64,000 bases of DNA from Oscheius sp. JU75 (lineage: Eukaryota; Nematoda; Chromadorea; Rhabditida; Rhabditidae): contig JASJZC010000005.1 in the NCBI GenBank assembly GCA_037178855.1, forward strand, positions 558,001 through 622,000, written 5' to 3'. Position 1 is the first letter of the stretch; every line of letters begins with the position of its first letter. The notes below the pieces were generated by a model. That model searched no databases and had not been told where the DNA came from. It worked only from the letters and a program-made list of their open reading frames with translations. The position numbers were made by a program, and so were the translations under genes. Shown here piece after piece: positions 60,701 through 64,000 of the stretch.

Positions 60701-62944
60701 CCGGTGAACTCGTTTTTGCGTTCATGTTCCAAACAAAAACATAATCTGCTTCCAACTTTTGCTTTCAACAATAGTTGAAATAGCTCCGTCCCACTTACTT
60801 TACTACTTGTTGCACTAGCGAACCTAAGAAGATTCGGTGGTGACTACCAAGGCATCTTGTCGAAAAACAGCTCATTCAATATCTTTAGGTAGTCTGTCTA
60901 GCCGTCCATCTCTACTTCCTCGTCTCCATCTTCGCTCGACAATATGTGGTTTCGGAGCGAGAACAGATCAACGAAATTGATGCATACTTTCCCTTCATGA
61001 CCGTCATCCAATTTGCCTTCTACATGGGATGGATGAAGGTTAGACAAATACTTTATGGTGGCGGGAACAAAACACAATCACGTAACAGAAGGTCGTGAGG
61101 AAGTGAGCTTTTATGGAGATGCTGAAACAAGAAAACTATGTGCTTTCAGGTAATCGAAGCTCTACTGAACCCTTTCGGAGAAGATGACGACGATTTCGAG
61201 ACCAATGCTCTGATTGACAGGAATATTACGGTATGTGCATATGTCGTACTGAAACTACTGGCTTTCGAGACTGTTTGTCAAAATAGAGTGACAATGAACC
61301 TGTCTCTCTGCCACTCTCCCTGTCTGTCTTTCTGTCATACTCGTTCTACCCATCTGAAACAAAATTCGTTGTCCCATTCTGAGTTATTGTCCAACCCAAA
61401 TAGTCGCAACAGTTTACAACAACAATACGCAACTTTCTGTTTTGTATTTGTTTCGTGGCCTCGGACAAACAAACAGATAAACAAACACACAGAATCAACC
61501 ACAGACCCCAAAACTGGCAACGGCTATAGTCTGCTAACTTCAACTGCCAAGTATAAGTTTGAATTGAAAAGTGCAAATTTTCGGTCTAGCAAGGTGAGGA
61601 AGAACCGCTTATGACTATGAACTCAAAGTTCATTTTCTCGATAATCTAAAACATCACATTTTGAAACCAAAAACGGTCGTGAAATTGTAGGTGAGATACT
61701 TTAGAACTCTTTCATGTATTGGATATATAGATAGCTATTCAGTTGATGTACTCTGAGACCAGACCATTTACAATTTTCTTTTCAGATGGGTCTGATGATT
61801 GTGGACCAGGGCTACAACAGACCTCCAGAACTGCGGAAGGATCCCTTTTGGGAGGAGGAAGTCCATCCTCTGTACTCTGAAGAAACTTCAAGAACAAGAA
61901 ACCTTCCGATTCGAGGATCTGTCAGTCATGTCAAGTGGGTTAATTTGTAACGATATCGAGACTCTGACATCTCTCGTTTGGTCGCAAAAACAATTGACGC
62001 TTTATGTAACTTATAAAAATGAGGCATAGCAACAAACAGATATATTTTATAACATATTCTACATCGGACTGTCCTTTTTGCATGTAACGGAAGCATGAGA
62101 GCGGAATGAAACATACGAACACCTTCAAAATCTTGGTTCAGAAAGGCAGAGCGTTCAGCTTTAAATGTTTCAAGAAAACTTCGTATAGGGCATTAGTAGG
62201 GAAGCAACAATAGGCCAATGAAGTCGCAGGATCAATTAACAATGAGCTTTTCGGGATTTCAGTCGGTAACCGCTCTGCGAAAGTACCGTATAGCCGAAAG
62301 CCGTTAATATTCCCGAAATTAGAGAATTATGCAATTGTGAATAAAAAATGAGATAATAGTAGAGGTCACCCAAATTCGCTATTTCTCATCTTTGTCTTTT
62401 CAGCTATACAATATTCCTGAAACATATTTCAACTTTTCAGGCTCCCAAGTCGGGTCAAACAAGTAATCATGGTTCCTCATGAGAGGCCCAAACATGAGGA
62501 GAATGCTGTGCCTGATCCTCCTTCTCTGGTCCGAAGGAATACTGTCAACGTGAAAGAGTCAGTTTTGTGTTTCATGGCTCGAAGATAAAGGTTTAGGGAA
62601 GAGAGATACATGGCCTCTCCAGCTCCAACAGAGTCGAAGCGAGAAAACTGGTGGCAGAAGGTTGGAGGGTTCTTCACGAGGTGGGTTTGTCTTGCGAGGA
62701 AAAACTCTACAGTATGCCGCCAGTCAACCCCGTTCCTGAACAGACTATACAGCATATGTAATCTTTTTACAGACTCTGGCGCCAAATTCTCTCAATTCTT
62801 CCTCTCTCCCGTTTGCCAGTCCGTCGTCCTGGAAGCAGTACCTCGTCTGCAAGCCCTTTCGTCCGATCCACACCGTCTAGATTGACAAGGAGTGTAGCAG
62901 TCGAGGAACCAGTTGAGCCTTATAATGAAAAGGAGATAGTCTAG
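57725..62944 (+). CDS. Bestrophin-family chloride channel
   Basis: Eleven exons: 57725-57903, 58738-58872, 59004-59097, 60143-60370, 60412-60489, 60889-61038, 61150-61230, 61786-61934, 62441-62557, 62597-62680, 62773-62944; the phase closes, giving 488 residues. The ATG is four bases after TTCCAG. Hallmarks: [10 protein letters not shown] near the N-terminus, [48 protein letters not shown], and the diagnostic [13 protein letters not shown] acidic calcium-clasp motif (about 295-306) followed by IDRN. Bestrophins are pentameric calcium-activated chloride channels of the plasma membrane. The family is expanded in nematodes. The C-terminal tail after about residue 365 is polar and likely disordered. 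Intron 3 carries a 403-base inverted-repeat element. Very secure family call; the paralogue is unknown. Confidence 0.96.
59464..59866. mobile_element. MITE-like element in bestrophin intron 3
   Basis: Ends GGTAATAGTTCGGCAGGCTC (left) and its inverse at 59847-59866. A second inner pair (ATCCAGCGTGCAAAAAGAAC near 59588 and ACACGCTGGAT near 59733) makes a long imperfect palindrome. 403 bases, no coding capacity. TSD not clear. Confidence 0.7.
61340..61540 (-). repeat. Diverged relative of the 34470 element
   Basis: On the minus strand, GTCTGTGGTTGATTCTGTGT and TTTGTCCGAGGCCACGAAAC match the interior of the 34470-34697 element. Ends are not recognisable. It lies in a bestrophin intron. Confidence 0.5.
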
Positions 62945-63828
62945 ACCAATCTAGATGTCAAAGAGTATGTCATGAAATAAACTATTTGGATGTTTTTTTT
63001 TACTAAAAAGTACACTAATTTTATCGGAATAGAAGTCGTTTTGGTGAAACATGAATGTTTGTTTCAACGATAGTGTATAACACATGGATGAATATTAAAG
63101 GTAATCGGCTGTGTCTCGTCTTGCTAAAACAATCCATATGCCCAATTCGACTTCTAGTGATAACAGCAGTCTTTGTGTTTCAAAATGTACTTATAACTAC
63201 GTTTCTGTAGACGGAAAGCATTTGTCTGAAGCTGCAGGTTTAAAAAAGTAAACAAGTATCCCTCGAGAACTGTTCCAAAAACTACTGGTTCACAAAAGGA
63301 AATAAAATGTTTGAGAATATAGTATACTTAGCGGAGAGTTGGGAATACTGAGAAGAAGTTTTAAGGTGTTCTAACAAAGAAATAGTATATTTGCTTAAAT
63401 AGTTCGGGCTTTGAAAACGTGGCCGAAGTGTTCTTTTAGGTCATGTTTTCACGTAGCTGGCGACCTGGCCAAGCCAGGCGTGGAAACAACGCGCGCCTTT
63501 GGTCTGTAACCGCTATGCGAAAGTACCGTATAGCCGAAAGTCGAAAGAGCGGCAATTTGCGAACCAGCTTTTAACCATTGTCGATACGTCATTTTTTCGT
63601 AAATGGCTGCGTATCGACGCCTATGGTTACAAGTTGGTGCGCAGGTTGCCATATTTTCGATTTTTCAAACAGTCCTGGCCGGCCAGGGCGTCCGCTGCGT
63701 GCAAATCAGACTTGGCTTCCTTGACTGGCCAAGTTTGCAAACCCTGTATCTCTATCTAAACCTGGACATGTTCTTTTTTGTTTCACGGACTCTATAACAC
63801 TGAACTATTGTTTTTTTCAGTTGAAGAT
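62945..63828. other. Spacer rich in repeats
   Basis: No gene. It contains the GGCCAGG block near 63455-63480 and 63670-63770 and a palindromic element at 63505-63655. TTTTTTTCAG ends at 63820, eight bases before the next ATG. Confidence 0.55.
63505..63655. repeat. Palindromic repeat element
   Basis: Arms about 63552-63590 and 63612-63653 pair imperfectly (GGCAATTTGCGAACCAGCTT against an inverted TTGGTGCGCAGGTTGCC). The leading block GTACCGTATAGCCGAAAG also occurs at 62286, and one arm recurs near 14410-14480. Non-coding MITE-like family. Confidence 0.6.
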
Positions 63829-64000
63829 ATGGCGATGAGCGTAAAAAGTGTCAGCAAAAGCACAGTAGCGAGACACCCCCTTATCCCCTCGACCCTCTTC
63901 CCAAACGAACGCAGCTCTTTTTCGCGGCAAGACCGCACATATTTGAAATTGGTTCTCGTGCTGTCTGGACTCTCTCCAATCGGCGCGCTGCCTCTCTCTC
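63829..64000 (+). CDS. First exon of a gene cut by the window end
   Basis: Open from ATG to the window edge (57 codons), preceded by TTTTTTTCAG eight bases upstream. Reads MAMSVKSVSKSTVARHPLIP, then a polar stretch, then a hydrophobic segment (LKLVLVLSGLSPIGALPL) that could be a membrane anchor or a late signal anchor. Family not recognised from so short a piece. Confidence 0.5.
   Translation, partial: MAMSVKSVSKSTVARHPLIPSTLFPNERSSFSRQDRTYLKLVLVLSGLSPIGALPLS

Noticed and set aside
1-64000. CRISPR array, rRNA, bacterial operon or phage
   Set aside because: Intron-rich genes throughout; no regularly spaced repeats or rRNA signatures seen.

Overview
The window looks like nuclear DNA of a nematode, probably a free-living rhabditid; this is an inference. 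Genes are split by many small introns with TTTTCAG/TTTCCAG acceptors. In nine genes a strong acceptor lies 1-22 bases before the predicted start codon, as expected for spliced-leader trans-splicing. Two gene pairs are about 100 bases apart, like nematode operons. The protein set (CHK-type kinase-like protein, bestrophin, Tc3-like transposons) also fits. I assembled exons by hand and required reading phase to close at every junction; seven multi-exon models close completely from ATG to stop.

Layout, left to right. 603-3132 (-): a GPAT3/4-type acyltransferase. 3.1-7.1 kb: no gene seen, one small inverted-repeat element and GA/CT repeats. 7.1-16.8 kb is the densest part. Two divergent gene pairs share a 373-base gap (9370-9742): leftward PLPBP (PLP homeostasis) then EXOSC6/MTR3 (RNA exosome); rightward GPN2 (GTPase for RNA polymerase assembly) then a large Arg/Ser-rich nuclear-type protein. 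18.0-18.9 kb is an unrecognised Gln-rich protein, facing a zinc-knuckle coding region with a frameshift (18.96-19.6 kb, -).

19.7-33.1 kb and 34.2-42.2 kb are repeat-rich: two broken non-LTR retrotransposons, two different Tc3-like DNA transposons with intact ends but ruined transposases, and short Helitron-like elements. Between them are a glycogen-targeting protein phosphatase 1 regulatory subunit (33.1-34.2 kb, +, 5' exons not found) and a bZIP transcription factor (36.3-37.2 kb, -).

42.2-64.0 kb, all rightward: a secreted protein with two vWA domains, a CHK-type kinase-like protein with altered catalytic residues, a bestrophin chloride channel, and the first exon of a further gene cut by the window end. 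Long introns and spacers carry palindromes, MITE-like elements and CT/GA-rich simple repeats. I saw no rRNA, CRISPR or bacterial feature; one tRNA-like segment lies inside a repeat.
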